From: Molossus alvarezi | Taxonomy: Eukaryota > Chordata > Mammalia > Chiroptera > Molossidae | Reading direction: 5' to 3' | Length of the DNA: 64,000 nt | Assembly (NCBI GenBank): GCA_037176705.1 | Contig: CM073887.1 | Span: forward strand, 85,074,348 to 85,138,347 | Shown: positions 43,846 through 55,905 of the stretch, piece by piece | Layout: every line of letters starts with the position of its first letter | Position numbering within the stretch: the stretch's first letter is position 1 | Position numbers and translations under genes: made by a program | The notes under the pieces: generated by a model | The model's input: the letters and a program-made list of their open reading frames with translations, nothing else | What the model was told of the DNA's origin: nothing | The model's database searches: none

Positions 43846-44091
43846 GCCCTGGCTGGTTTGGCTCAGTCAGCGGTTCGAATGTTGACCTGTGGACCAGAGA
43901 GGCCCAGGTTCAGTTCCTGCCAAGGGCCGTACCTCAATTGCAGTTTGTCCCCATCCCCGGTTGGGGTTGTGTGGGTGGCAGCCACTCGATGTGTCCCTCT
44001 CACGTCAGTGTTTCTCTTTCTCTTCCTCCCTCTTTCCCTCCTGCTCTGTCTGAAGATAAATGCAAAGATGTCCTCAGGTGAGGATAAAAAA
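43846..44091 (+). mobile_element. Ves-type SINE, family A
   Basis: Perfect 17-bp duplication 'aagaataaaataaaatg' at 43829-43845 and 44092-44108. The head has a small 'tcag' duplication (ggctcagtcagcgg) in the A-box region, so transcription may be impaired. Confidence 0.93.
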
Positions 44092-44681
44092 AAGAATAAA
44101 ATAAAATGAAGTTGCTACATTTCCTGAAATATAGATGTTTCTAATTTAAAAATAAATTAGAGACAACTGCCTGAAATCAAGCTGAATGGAAGTCCTACAA
44201 CTATGAAATTAAAGAAGCCACATTGAGACTGGTAGGAGGAGCAGAGGCACGGACGGCCTGGTCTCACACCCATGTGTAGTGGATAAAAATCAGAAGGGAC
44301 ACCTCGGCTGTGAAGGCCCCCGCTGAGGAGCAAGGGTTCTTGTCCTATACCAGGCGCCCAGCTCAGGGTTCCAGTGCCAGGAAGAGAAGACCCCTAACTT
44401 CTGGCTGTAAAACCAGCAGGGAACTGAGGCTGAGGAAGGCTGAGTCTGCTGGAGCCCCAGGCCTCTTAAAGGGCCTGGACTTACTTGGACTCTGGACCTT
44501 CCAGGCTCCAGTGTGGGGAGGCAGCCTGAAAAGCACCAAAGACATACGGGGAAGAACTGAGTTGTTTGGCATCAGAAGGAGGACTGGAGAGGCAGCTTTC
44601 TCCTGGACAGACATGCTGGTGGAGGCTTTTGTTCCTTTGGTGAGAGAGGGCCACCATATCTGGGACTCCAGCAACCAGGAT

Positions 44682-44789
44682 CTTAGTGAGGGCCTCAAGA
44701 GCATAATAAAGGACCAGTTAGAAATGAAGGATGCACTAACTGAAATAAAGAATTTACAGGGAATCAATAGTAGAGTAGGTAAAGCCAAG
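44682..44789 (+). repeat. 108-bp ORF1 segment inside the HAL1-h 5' UTR
   Basis: Duplicates 45695-45802 of the same element's ORF1 with two mismatches and no gaps. It replaces about 40 nt of normal 5' UTR between 'gactccagcaacc' and 'gccctgcccaacccaac'. At both mismatches the misplaced copy agrees with HAL1-f rather than with its own ORF1. Confidence 0.9.
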
Positions 44790-45566
44790 GCCCTGCCAGG
44801 ATCCCCAAGGCCCTGCCCAACCCAACTTTTAAGCCCACCCAAGTTGTTTCCAGTGGCTTTACCATAGGAATGGCCTGTCTGGGTTCATGCTTCAAATTTT
44901 CCTAAAATCTCTCAAACAAGCAGCATCTGGCTACAGAGAGCCCCATACCTCTCGCTATGGTTAAGTGGCCCCAGGCCTGGCACTAGAAGCAGCCAGACTT
45001 GGTTCAGAGCTTGGCTTCGCCTGGGGACCTCCAAGGCCAGCACAAGAAGCAGCTGCCTGCAGATCACTTTGGAGCTTATGCCAGGTGGTCCCTGGTAGAA
45101 CACAGGCAGTGGATGACCTTGAACCAGAGCCAGCACACCCAGTGGACAGCTTCACAACTCATCAAAGCACCACCACCCAACCACCTCCACAAGTGACACA
45201 CTCAAGGAGTGGACTCAGTGGGTACCAGAGCCCTGCTGATGTAAGTCTTGCTCTGTGTGGTGCCCCTGCATAGGTGATCCTCCAAGGTAGTCAGAGGTTG
45301 GTGGTTAGTGGGCACAGCCAGTCCTTGCAGCTGATTATCCTGAGTAAAACCCTTTCATTGATGTGCCAACAGCAATCGAGATTCAATTACAACAGAAGGG
45401 TGTTAAATCCACACAAGGAGTACACCCCAAGGGCCCAGCTGGGTGATCAGGGAGGCTGTGCCACTGGACCCTACAGGACACCTACTACAACAGGCCACCC
45501 TAGGAAGCCTAGGAGACATAGCAACTCTACTTAATACATAGAAACAAACACAGGGAGGCAGGCACA

Positions 45567-46712
45567 ATGAGGAGACAAAGAAACATGTCCCAAATGAAAC
45601 AGAACAAAACTCCAAGAAAGAACTAAATAAAATGGAGATAAGCAATCTAACAGATGCAGAGTTCAAAACACTGCTTATAAGGATGCTCAATGAACTTAGT
45701 GAGGGCCTCAAGAGCATAATAAAGGACCAGTTAGAAATGAAGGATGCACTAACTGAAATAAAGAATTTACAGGGAATCAATAGTACAGTAGGTGAAGCCA
45801 AGAAGCAAACCATTGATTTGGAAAATAAGGAAGCAAAAAACACCCCATCAGAAAAGCAAGAAGAGCCCTGGCCAGTTTGACTCAGCGATTAGAGCATCAG
45901 CCTGCGGACCAGAGAGACCCGGGTTCAGTTCCCGCTAAGGGCGCGTACCTCGGTTGCAGTTTGTCTCCGGTCCCGGTTGGTCGTGCGGGTGGCAGCCAAT
46001 CGATGTGTCCCTTTCATGTTGATGTTTCTCTCTCTCTCTCCTCCTCTCTCTTCCTCCCACTCTATCTGAGCAAAAAAAATGGAAAAATGTCCTTGAGTGA
46101 GGGAAAAAAAAGCAAAAAGAGAAAAAAATTTAAAAAAATGAGGATAGTGTAAGGCGCCTGTGGGACAACTTGAAGTGTACAAATGTTCGCATCATGGGAG
46201 TGCCAGATGGAGAAGAGAAAGGGCAAGAAATTGAAAACCTATTTGAAACAATAATGGCAGAAAACTTCCCTAACTTGGTGAAGGAAACAGACATACAAGT
46301 CCAAGTAGCAGAGAGTTCCAAACAAGATGAACCCAAAGAGGTCCACACCAAGATACATCACCATCAAAATGCAAAAGGTTAAAAACAAACAGAGAACCTT
46401 AAAAGCAGCAAGAGAAAAGCAGTTCGTTACCTACAAAGGAGCTCCCATAAGGCTGTAAGCTGATTTCTCAAAAGAAATTTTGCAGGCCAAGAGGGAGTGG
46501 CAAGAAATATTTGAAGTGATGAAAAGCAAGGACCTACAACCAAGATTACTTTATCCTGTAGAGCTATCATTTAGAATTGATGGACACAGAGTTTCCCAGA
46601 CAAGAAAAAGCTAAAGGAGTTCATCACCACCAAACCAGTGTTATATGAAATGTTGAAGGGTCTTCTTGAAGAAAAAGAAGATAAAAAATATGAACAAACA
46701 AAATGGCAATAA
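45567..46712 (+). pseudogene. HAL1-h ORF1, broken
   Basis: ATG at 45567 (atgaggagacaaag). Coiled-coil words in the 45632-45850 frame: MEISNLTDAEFKTLLIRMLNELSEGLKSI. A SINE enters at 45866. After it, RRM-type words (QEIENLFETIMAENFPNLVKETDIQVQ, about 46225-46305) remain, followed by frameshifts and a stop near 46458. Stop position from alignment to HAL1-f. Not functional. Confidence 0.85.
45866..46107 (+). mobile_element. Ves-type SINE, family A
   Basis: Duplication 'aaaagcaagaagag' at 45852-45865 and 'aaaagcaaaaagag' at 46108-46121. Full length. Confidence 0.91.
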
Positions 46713-47085
46713 ATACATATCTATCGACAATTGAATCTACAAACAAATTGAACAAGCAAAACAGAAACATTCTAATAGATACAGAGAACATTTTGTTGGT
46801 TGCCAGATGGGAGGGGGGTTGGGTAAATGGGTGGAAAAGGTGAAGGGATTATGAAGTACAAATTGGTTGTTAGATTGACAAACCTCAAAGGGAAGAGGGA
46901 TAGGGAGTGGGTAGGAAGAAATAAACCAAAGAACGTATATGCATACAGCATAACCAATGGGCACAGATAACAGTGAGGGGAAAGGCAGGAGAGGGGTGGG
47001 ATTGGGGAGGAGGGCGTCAATAGGGGAAAAAGGAGGAACATCTGTAATACGTTCAAAATAAAGCTAAGTTTTACAAGAAAAAAAA

Positions 47086-47988
47086 ATCCACATCTTCCTC
47101 AAGCTCACCCACATGAACTGAATCTGCCTGCTCTCTATATTTTTGTGATCCTATTAAACTCCAGTAGAGCATGTATTGCAAACTACTAATATTTTCCCCT
47201 ATCACTCCCTTCCCAATGTAAGATTCTAGAAAATAGTGACTACATCTGATAAGTTCTCTTCTTCTATTTAAAATTCTCCACCGTATAGAAAAAAGTAATT
47301 GTTCAATTAATGTCTATTGAGGCTAAGGATATCAAGGAGTTGAATACTTTGCTATCAAGATAGACAATCCCAAGGAAGCAAACTGGAAAATATCAAAGAT
47401 TTTTAAAAAATTAGCCTATCATTAAACTACTCTAAACCCCTGTAATCTAAAACCCTATCATTAAAAGACACTATCATTTGTGGAATTTTAACATTTATCT
47501 CAATAGTTCCTTTTATGGTTTGACTGTGTCTACACTGTGGGAAATGAAGAAGGAAACTTTTTGGAAAACTATTTAAAATATTTCATAAATATTGGAAACA
47601 TAAAGTCACTTGAACCACAAGGAAAAAGCCTAAACTCTGGCTGCCACTAGAGCCAGCAGTAAGGGTAATAACTGCTGGCAACTCTGAAAGGTGGCAAGCT
47701 CTCACCTTAAGAATCCTGTTGCCTCCTGTGATCTTTTTTCTTCCCTCAGTTAGTTTTCCTCAAGTGATTTATTAACTAAATCAAAGCTAAGAAGTGCTTT
47801 GCATTTTTTTTAGTTACCATCACTATAGTGAAGATGAAACAGTCCCTCAAATTTTCCCCATTTTGGATATGTAAATGTGGAAATGGTAGGAAGAAATTAA
47901 AAATTAAATTATTAACCAAATGGAAATAATATACTGTAGATTCTGTGACAAGTTTTTTTGTAAAGGTACATTTCTGTGTCACCAAAAG
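47086..47988. other. Mostly single-copy DNA
   Basis: 'gtaagattctagaaaatagt' to 'gttcaattaatgtct' (47219-47312) vaguely resembles an L2 3' end; too decayed to call. Otherwise nothing recognised. Confidence 0.5.
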
Positions 47989-47999
47989 AAACAAGATTT

Positions 48000-48169
48000 G
48001 CCCTGGCCGGGAAGCTCAGATGGTTGGAGTGTCATCCCATATACCAAAAGGTTGTGGGTTTGATCCCTGGTTGGGGCACATATGGGAGACAACTAATTGA
48101 TGTTTCTCTCTCACATCAATGTTCCTCTCTCTAAACATATCCTGGGGTGAGGACTGAAGAGAGGGGGGA
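48000..48169 (+). mobile_element. Ves-type SINE, family C, short
   Basis: 'gccctggccgggaagctcag', 'gtgtcatcccatatacc', 'aaaaggttgtgggtttgatc', then a shortened body and 'aacatatcctggggtgagga'. Same head type as 20925. Duplication 'aaaca(a/g)g(a/t)ttt' at 47989-47999 and 48170-48180. Confidence 0.87.
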
Positions 48170-48180
48170 AAACAGGTTTT

Positions 48181-50130
48181 AACAAAGACAACTCACTGCC
48201 CACACCACCTGCAGATCAAACACAGAAGGAGCTCTCCCATGCCATCTGTAGGAAGAGGGGTGGAAATGAAATTCACCCTTCCCATGTGACACATTAACTC
48301 CTCTGTCACCATGAGGAACCTTCAAGAACAAGAACATTTCAAAGAATACATCCTTTTCAGAAAACTAAAGTCTCACTTTAAAAATATAACACCTACACGG
48401 AGATCCTTCTGACTGGGTTTGGTTGATTCCTTACAATCTTGGCTCATTAGGTGTTCCTAGAAATTCCTTATAACTAACAACAGGAAAACAACTATTCCCA
48501 GACTCGGAGAAAGGTGGGAATAACCTCCAACAGTCCCCACTGGAAATGATCTTTAGGTCCTATTTGCAGGGCTGCCCTGTGCCAAATAGCATGCAGTTAG
48601 TTATAGGAAGCAAGAAATATTAAGCTGGATCCAACTTTCCCAAAGCCAGTCCCAAAGTGGCATCAAATGGGATTCCTAAAGAGGTTGCTACCTTTAATAC
48701 TCTCACTTGTCCTTTTGAGTAACAACACCAGTGTAGTGAGATATTTTATTGTTCACTTCAACAGCAGGCTTATTTGCATTTATCCACACCTGACCCAAAA
48801 AATATGTGACAAACACTCCAAAAGTGTGAAAAGGATAAAAAGTGTGGTTGTTAACTTAATTTGCCTATGTGAGAACTCTTTCAAAAGTGATTATTTTTTT
48901 GAAAAAATAAAGCATTCATAACAGACATCTCCAAACTCAAATAAAAGTTTAAGAAAATCCCTTGAAAGTATGTGAAAAGCATTAACAGAGCAGACCCAAC
49001 GGAATCATAAAGAAGCTTACATCCCGCTCACAACCAAAAGAACACTTGCCATTGTTGCTGTGTGGAGTCTAACTGGTCCATACCAGGCATTCCGTTATGC
49101 CCTTGCACTCAAGACTTTTGATTTTAAAAAGATTGATAAGATCTCTCATCTTGAAAAGACTCATTCATTTAATAAAGAATAATAACACTGAAGATAGAAA
49201 CAATTTCTTTAGAGATGTCCAAGTGTTTGGATGTATGAGTATACGTATTCTGCGTAAGCACAGATGTACAAGATCCTGTATATGTTATGTCTATGTATCT
49301 ACATATGCCTTCAGTCGCAGGCCCTTTGCTAACCCCAACTGCAGACTTTAGCCTCTCCCTGTATGACTTCCTCACATGACCTAAAACACTGCTAAATAAC
49401 TAAGAGATGAAGCTTTAGAATTTCTAAGAACATAACTATACCAGAGAAGATGGCTTGAATAGTCAGATAGTTAAGTTTTATATCAAGTGACTATTTCTGT
49501 CACCATCACTCCAGTAGCAGCTGGATTTACAGTTGTAGAAATTTACCCACAGATATGCTTGCAGATGTGTAAAATAACACATATTTAAAGATATTCACTG
49601 CAGCATCATATGTAAGTGCGTATAAAAAGGGCACTTTTTAGAAAAAGAAAGGGTACTATTATTAATTATGCCAGGATGACAGTTGGAAAATATGGCCACT
49701 CTAGAATATGCCCACCAGATAAAACATTTTTTCAGTTCCAAGAGATATTTCTACTGTTCTATAGATGTCCAAACGTGCAATAAGTCACCTCTTCTTAGGT
49801 ATGCTATTTGATAATGGCAGAATAATAGGAACTAGGGGAAAAAAGGGGAAGTACGATACAGCTAAGACTTCAAATACTTGAAATACACTATTTATCCAAT
49901 AAACTAATGCAGGAACTGATGGAATTCTTACTGAACCAAGACTTGAAAGGACACCGAAGCACTGTCTATTAGATGCACAACAGTTTCCATTTTTTCAACT
50001 CAGTCACTAAAGACACAACTGCAAGTCTAAAGTAATACGCACACCTGAAATCCAGGGAGAAGGTTAGTAAGACCCTTGCATGGAATTCAGCATCTACAAG
50101 ATTAACAAATTTATGATGTAACCTGTAATT
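48181..50130. other. Single-copy DNA, longest recognised-repeat-free stretch
   Basis: Nearly 2 kb with no young repeat. 49491-49609 is one copy of a direct repeat (see below), and its right half resembles an old L1 3' region. No coding frame I can support. Confidence 0.5.
49491..49609 (+). repeat. Direct repeat, copy 1 (119 bp, last 80 bp identical to copy 2)
   Basis: Pairs with 50502-50620 at an offset of exactly 1,011 nt. Positions 49530-49609 are identical to 50541-50620; the first 39 bp differ at several sites. The sequence 'cccacagatatgcttgcaga' and 'gatattcactgcagcatcat' resembles old L1 3' DNA. Confidence 0.9.
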
Positions 50131-50142
50131 TAGAAGAGACTG

Positions 50143-50193
50143 GCCCTTGCCGGTTTGACTCAGCAGTTAGAGAGCATCGGTCCTTGGACCAAA
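50143..50193 (+). mobile_element. 51-bp Ves-type SINE head fragment with target-site duplication
   Basis: 'gcccttgccggtttgactca' through 'ggtccttggacc' plus 'aaa'. Flanked by 'tagaagaga(c/t)tg' at 50131-50142 and 50194-50205. It stops well before the B-box, so it cannot be transcribed from an internal promoter. Confidence 0.85.
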
Positions 50194-50205
50194 TAGAAGA
50201 GATTG

Positions 50206-50749
50206 ATTTCTCCTAATATGATATCAAGAAGTTAATTTAAGTAATTTTTAAGAAACTAAAAATCAGTCTGTACATTTGAAAATAAGAGGTTAAGGGGATA
50301 TGATGATTTCTTATGTTCATTTATTTACCCATGTTCTCTCTTTCCAAGCCCATGTGCTCTACTCTGTGATAATGAGGCTGGAGCTCTGGGAAACTGAATT
50401 TCCCAGAACCCATGCTGGCTGGTTCCCTGTTCACGTCTGCCAATGGGAAGTCCTAGAGAGGCTGAAAGATGAGGAGAAAAAAGGGCTTCCCTTCTGTTTT
50501 CCTATTTCTGTCAGCATCACACCAGCAGCAGTTGGGCTTCCAGTTGTAGAAATTTACCCACAGATATGCTTGCAGATGTGTAAAATAACACATATTTAAA
50601 GATATTCACTGCAGCATCATGTGTAAAAATGCAAGACTGGCAAAACTCCTACATGTCCATCAAAGAGGGCCAGTTGATTTAATATAAACAAGGCAGTATT
50701 AACAAAGAAAGAATATAAGACATATAGAAAACAAATATAAAAATGGTAG
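50206..50749. other. Single-copy or decayed repeat DNA
   Basis: Contains direct-repeat copy 2 and, at 50385-50407, a perfect 9-bp inverted repeat (tctgggaaa / tttcccaga, 5-nt loop) in sequence that looks like an old interspersed repeat I cannot name. Confidence 0.5.
50502..50620 (+). repeat. Direct repeat, copy 2
   Basis: See copy 1 at 49491. Downstream, 'cctacatgtccatcaa' continues as recognisable old L1 3' sequence, which copy 1 lacks. Confidence 0.9.
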
Positions 50750-52083
50750 AAGTCTTTCTTTATCAGTAAGTACATAAATGTAAATATGTTAAACTCTTTA
50801 ATTAAAGGCAGAGATGGACAGAATGGCAACAAAACATGATCCAACTATATGCGCCTATAAAACACTTATTTTAGATCCAAACACACAAATAAATCGAAAG
50901 TGAAAGGATAGAAACAGATATTCTAAAATAACAGTAACCAAAGACAGCTGGATTGGCTATATTGGTATCAGACAAAATAGATTTCAAGACAAAAAATCAT
51001 TACAAGGAACAAAGAAAGGCCTTATAGAATAATAAAAGAGTCAATTCATCAAGAAAATATAACAATTATAAATATACACACACCCAACAATATGAAGGAA
51101 AAATGGACAATATTAAAGGGAGAAATAGACAGTTTTACAATAATAGCTAGAGGCATCAATACCCCACTTTCAGTAATGGCTAGAACAACAAGACAGAAGA
51201 TCAACATGGAAACAGAAAAATTAACACTATACCAACTTAATCTGACAGAAACATACAGAATATTCCATTCAACAATAGCAGAATACACATTTTTCTCAAG
51301 TACACATGGACTATCCAAGGACAGACCACACATTAGGCCATAAAACAAGTCTCAATTAAATTGTAAAAGATTAAAATCATTCAAAGTATCTTTTCTAATC
51401 ACAGTGGAATGAAATCAGAAATCAATAGCAGAAGGAAATCTGGATTTCACAAATATGTTGAAATTAAACAACACACTTAAAGAAACCCTATGTGTCAAGA
51501 AAAAACTATAAGGTATATTAGAAAATATTTAGAGACTAATGAAAATAAAAACACAACATATCAAAATGTATTAGATATGCATACAATGCAAAGAGGAAAA
51601 TTTATAGCTGTAAATGCCTACACTGAAAAAGAAAAAAGATCTCAAATTAATAACCCAAACTTCCATCTAAAGGAACTAGAAAAACAAGAGCAAATTAAAT
51701 CCAAGCCAGGCAGAAAGAAATAATAAAGATTAGAGCAAAGATATAGAAATAGAGAATAAGACAACAGAATAAACAAAACCAAAAGTTGGTTCTTTGAAAT
51801 GATCAATAAAACTGATAAATCTTTAGCTAGATTGACCAAGAAAAAGTGATGACAAAAGCACTAAAATAAGGAATGAAAGTGAAACTGTTCCTACCTATCT
51901 TACAGAAATAAAAAGATTTGTAAGACAATACCATGAACAATTGTATGCCAACAAATTAACCTAGGTGAAATGAATAAATTCTTAAAAACACATAAACCAC
52001 CAAAACTGACTCAAGAAACAGAAAATCTGAATAGACCTATAATAAGTAAAGAGATTGATTCAGTGATTAAAAATTTCCAAAAC

Positions 52084-52380
52084 AGCCCTGGCTGGTTTGG
52101 CTCAGCGGTTAGAGTGTCGGCTCGTGGACCAGAGAGATACAGGTTCAGTTCCTGCTAAGGGCACGTACCTCAGTTGCAGTTTGACCCCAGCCCCGGTTGG
52201 GGTCATGTGGGTGGCAACCACTCAATCGTCAATATTTCTCTCTTGCTCTTCCTCTCTCTCTCCCTCCCACTCTGTCTGAAGATAAATGCAAAAATGTCCT
52301 CGGTTGAGGATATAAATAATAAATAAGAAAGAAAAGAAAGGAAGGAAAGCATGCAAGCAAGCAAACAAAACATTAAAAAA
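52084..52380 (+). mobile_element. Ves-type SINE, family A
   Basis: Duplication of 'aaaa(a)tttccaaaac' type at 52068-52083 and 52381-52395. The tail is elaborated into 'aagaaaagaaaggaagg' and (gcaa)n. Confidence 0.9.
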
Positions 52381-53084
52381 AAAAAATTCCAAAACAAAAA
52401 CCCAGGACCAGATGACTTCACTGTTGAGTGCTACAATCATTTAAAGAAAAATTAACACCAACCTTCATATATACTTCCAAAAATAGGAGAGGAGGGAACA
52501 TTTCTTCCTATCTCATTCTGTGAGGCCAGTATCACCCTGATAACAAAGTCAAAGACATCACAGACCAATATCTTTTCTGACTACAGATGCAAACAATCCT
52601 CAAATATCACAAATTAAATATAACAGTGTAGTAAAAACATTATACACCATGACCAAATGGGTTTCATCCCAGAAATACAAGTGTGGTTCAACAATCAAAT
52701 AACAATTAATGTAATATATCATATTAATAGATTAATAGAAAGAAACCTCAATAACATTTGAATTGATGCAGGAAAAAAATGAGACAAATTCCAATACCCT
52801 TTCAAGATTAACAAAACAAAACACAGACTCAAATAAAGTAGAAACAGGAGGAAACTCCAAGGGATAATGGGCATCTATGAAAAATCCCCAACTATAACAT
52901 CATATTTAGTGATGCAAGACTGAATGGTTTTCCCTTAATAACTGAAATAGGACTAGAATGTCTCTGCTCTTGCCAGATAAAAGGCATCCTGACTGGAAAT
53001 GAAGAAGGAAACTATCTCTGTTCACAAATGGCATAATCTTATATACAGAAAACTCTGAAGAAGCCACATAAAAATATTAGAGCT

Positions 53085-53336
53085 CAGCCCTGGCCAGTTT
53101 GGCTCAGCGGTTAGAGCGCCAGCCTGCGGTCCAGAGAGACCCGGGTTCGGTTTCCGCTAAGGGCACGTACCTTGGTTGCAGTTTGTCCCTGGCCCTAGTT
53201 GGGGTTGTGTGGGTGGCAACCACTCGATGTGTCCCTTTCATGTTGATGTTTCTCTCTCTCTTCCTCTTTCTCCCTCCCACTCTATCTGAACAAAAACTGG
53301 AAAAAATGTCCTCAGGTGAGGATAAAAAAAGTATAT
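53085..53336 (+). mobile_element. Ves-type SINE, family A
   Basis: Duplication 'atattagagct' at 53074-53084 and 53337-53347. Near-consensus head and body. Confidence 0.92.
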
Positions 53337-55565
53337 ATATTAGAGCTAATAAATTAGCTCTGCAAAATTACAGAATATAAGATCAACACACTAAAGTCAG
53401 TTGTATTTCTATACACTAACAATGAACAATCAAAAAATAAAAGTAAAAAATAACTCCATTTATATTAGCATCAAAAAGAACAAAATACTTGGCAACAAAT
53501 TTATCCAAAGAAGAACAAGACATATACTGAAAACTACAATACATTATAATAAGAAATTTTAAAAGACCTAAATAAATAGGTATCCTATGTTCATGGATTA
53601 TAATATTTAATAATGTTAATATGGCAATAATTCTAAGTCAAGCTACAGATTAAAAGCAATTGCTATTAAAATCAAACTGCCTTTTTCTTTCTTTTTTTTT
53701 TTTACAGAAATGGACAAGGTCATCCTAAAGTTCATAAGGAATTGCAAGGGACCTAAACAGTCAAAACAATCTTGAAAGAGAACAAAGTCAGTAGACTCAT
53801 ACTTTCTATTACTACAAAACAGTAGCTATCAAAATAGTGTGGTACTGCATAAGGAGAGACATTACAGATTAACAGAATACAACACAGTCCAGAAATAAAG
53901 CAACACATTTATGGTCAACTGGTTTTCAACAAGGTGCCAAGTCCGTTCAATGGGGGAAAGTCTTTTTCAACAAGTAGTCTTTTCAACAAATGGTGCTCGG
54001 AGAACTGGATATCCACTTGCAAAACGATACATTTGGACCTCTACCTCATAACATATACAAAAATTAATTTAAAATGGAACGAAGACCTATATGTAAGAGC
54101 TAAACCAGTAAAACTCTTAGGAGGGACTTTTGGGGAGGGAGGCAAGATGGCTGAAGCCTAAGGGAGTTCAGTCTGCTTGCTCCAAGCACAGGACTGGACT
54201 TGAGGCTAAACTGCAGAACATTAAACTTGAAAAACCACTTGAAAATAGCTGATTGAAAATACTCCAAGCAAGCGGGGAGTTTGGGGAGGGGACAGGAGAA
54301 GACAGGAAGTGGGTGAGTGAACTTGCAGCCATGCAGTGCAGCTGGGAAGATGGAGGCAAGGTACAGAAGTGCAACTCCTGCCCCCTGGGAGAGGGGAGAC
54401 CCAGCCCTACACAGAGATCCCCAAACAAGAGCAACAGAGAAGGGAAGGGGAACCTACCTAGCATCAGACAGTGGGAATCAGAGGTGATTCGGCCTACCAA
54501 GGGGACTCAGCACTAGGCAAGGGAAAAAGCCAGTGTGTGGTTACACTAGCCTGGAAAGCTCCCTTGATTGTGGAAGTGGGAGAGGCCATGAAAAAAACAG
54601 CACACCTGAGGAGGGGTCTAAGCAGATCACACAGCAGAGAATCTGCGGGCCGTATTCACTCAAAGAATTTTGACAGGGGCTAGCCAGAGTTCCCCAGAAA
54701 AGAGGCCTGTTCCTCCCCACCTCCAGTAAAGAGGAGGCATCCCTCCTCTGACCTGTGGAACAACTCTGGGCTGGAAATTGGCACACAGTAGAAGGGCCTG
54801 GCCATAGCTGGGAATTCGAATGTCTGGCCAGGTGGGAGCCTAGGTAGAAGTCCAGCCCAGAGAAAGCCAGCCATGCTGAAAGATTAAAGAGCCAAGCAGG
54901 GTGTTGTTTCTTTTTGATCCTTTTATTTTATTTTTTCCTATTCTCCCCTGCTTGGGTGGTGATCAGGGGGTGCCAGTAACCCAGGCAGAGCTAAGGCACT
55001 GGAAAGAGAGAAAGAGACTGCCTGCCCCTCCTATAAGCTACAAGTATCACCCCCAACACAAATTGGTTTAAGCCACCCTGACTGGACCTGATATCCCACA
55101 GAGTCCAGTGCCATGGGGGAAGGGAAAGCAGCCCAGAATAAATACATACAAGTGGCTAGCCCTGAAGGTGACCCAGTCTCTCCACTAGGGAAGCCCTGCC
55201 CATAGGACTACCTGGGATCCCGCCCTGCAGGGTTTCAGCCAAGAGGCCCAGGGCCAGGCAGAAATAGCAGTTCACATTGGCCAGCACCATAGAACTGCCC
55301 AAGAGGAAAGGGACTGACATCCAAGGGGACAGATCCAACAATATCAGAGCAAAGTCCACTGAGCTCCATAAACAGCAGACCCAAGGTTTGTTGTTGTTGT
55401 TGTGGTTGTTTTGGTGTGTATTTTTAAATTTTTATTTTTAATTCAATTTTTTTCATCTTTTCCTTTCCCATTTTTTACTTTCCTATTCTATAATTTATTC
55501 AGTTTAGCATTATTACTTTCTAAAATTATTATTTCAGTCATTATTTTCTATTTTCATTTTTTTTT

Positions 55566-55810
55566 TTTATCCTCACCTGAGGACATTTTTCCATTTTTTT
55601 GTACAGATAGAGTGGGAGGGAGAGAGAGGAAGAGAGAGAGAGAGAAACATCAATGTGAAAGGGACACATCGAGTGGCTGCCACCCGCATGACCAACCAGG
55701 GCCGGGGACAAACTGCAACCGAGGTACGTGCCCTTAACGGGAACCGAACCCGGGTCTCTCCGGACCGCAGGCCAACAACACTCTAACCGCTGAGCCAAAC
55801 TGGCCAGGGC
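55566..55810 (-). mobile_element. Ves-type SINE, family A, minus strand
   Basis: Near-consensus copy, head ending 'ccaaactggccagggc'. Flanks 'ctattttcatttt' (55548) and 'ctatctttttttaa' (55812) suggest an imperfect duplication. Confidence 0.9.
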
Positions 55811-55905
55811 TCTATCTTTTTTTAACCCCCTATTTCTGGTCTCTGCCTTCTTTGCTTTTATATTGTTATTTTTTTTTCTCCATCTCCTAACTCTTTTGGT
55901 TACAT

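Larger units (their letters stand above)
44168..47085 (+). mobile_element. HAL1-h, 5'-truncated half-L1 with an L1-type 3' end
   Basis: Starts at 'gcctgaaatcaagctgaatg', about 100 bp into the HAL1 5' UTR. The 5' UTR is the long form with the block at about 44965-45530, and it holds a misplaced copy of ORF1 sequence (44682-44789). ORF1 (45567-46712) is broken and contains a SINE. From about 46871 the 3' UTR is the young L1 type, ending 'caaaataaagctaag' and A-rich. No ORF2. No clear target-site duplication was found. Confidence 0.87.
50750..54121 (+). mobile_element. Ancient L1M-i, ORF2 remnant
   Basis: Runs from the ORF2 start region ('cataaatgtaaatatgttaa') through the endonuclease (TIIARGINTPLSVMARTTRQK, EYTFFSSTHGLSKD, about 51130-51320) and the reverse transcriptase (MNKFLKTHKPPKLTQETENLNRP at 51970, PGPDDF near 52410, HDQMGFIPEIQVWFN near 52650). 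It then goes to the connection region (FNKWCSENWISTCK, about 53975). Saturated with stops and frameshifts. It ends where L1-j inserted. Two family A SINEs lie inside. Confidence 0.87.

Noticed and set aside
48667..48921. 84-codon plus-strand frame in single-copy DNA as a host exon
   Set aside because: AT-rich, low-complexity composition, no recognisable domain, no convincing splice signals; length is within chance for AT-rich DNA read in six frames.
50385..50407. 9-bp perfect inverted repeat with a 5-nt loop as a regulatory hairpin
   Set aside because: A single short palindrome in what looks like a decayed repeat; no associated gene.
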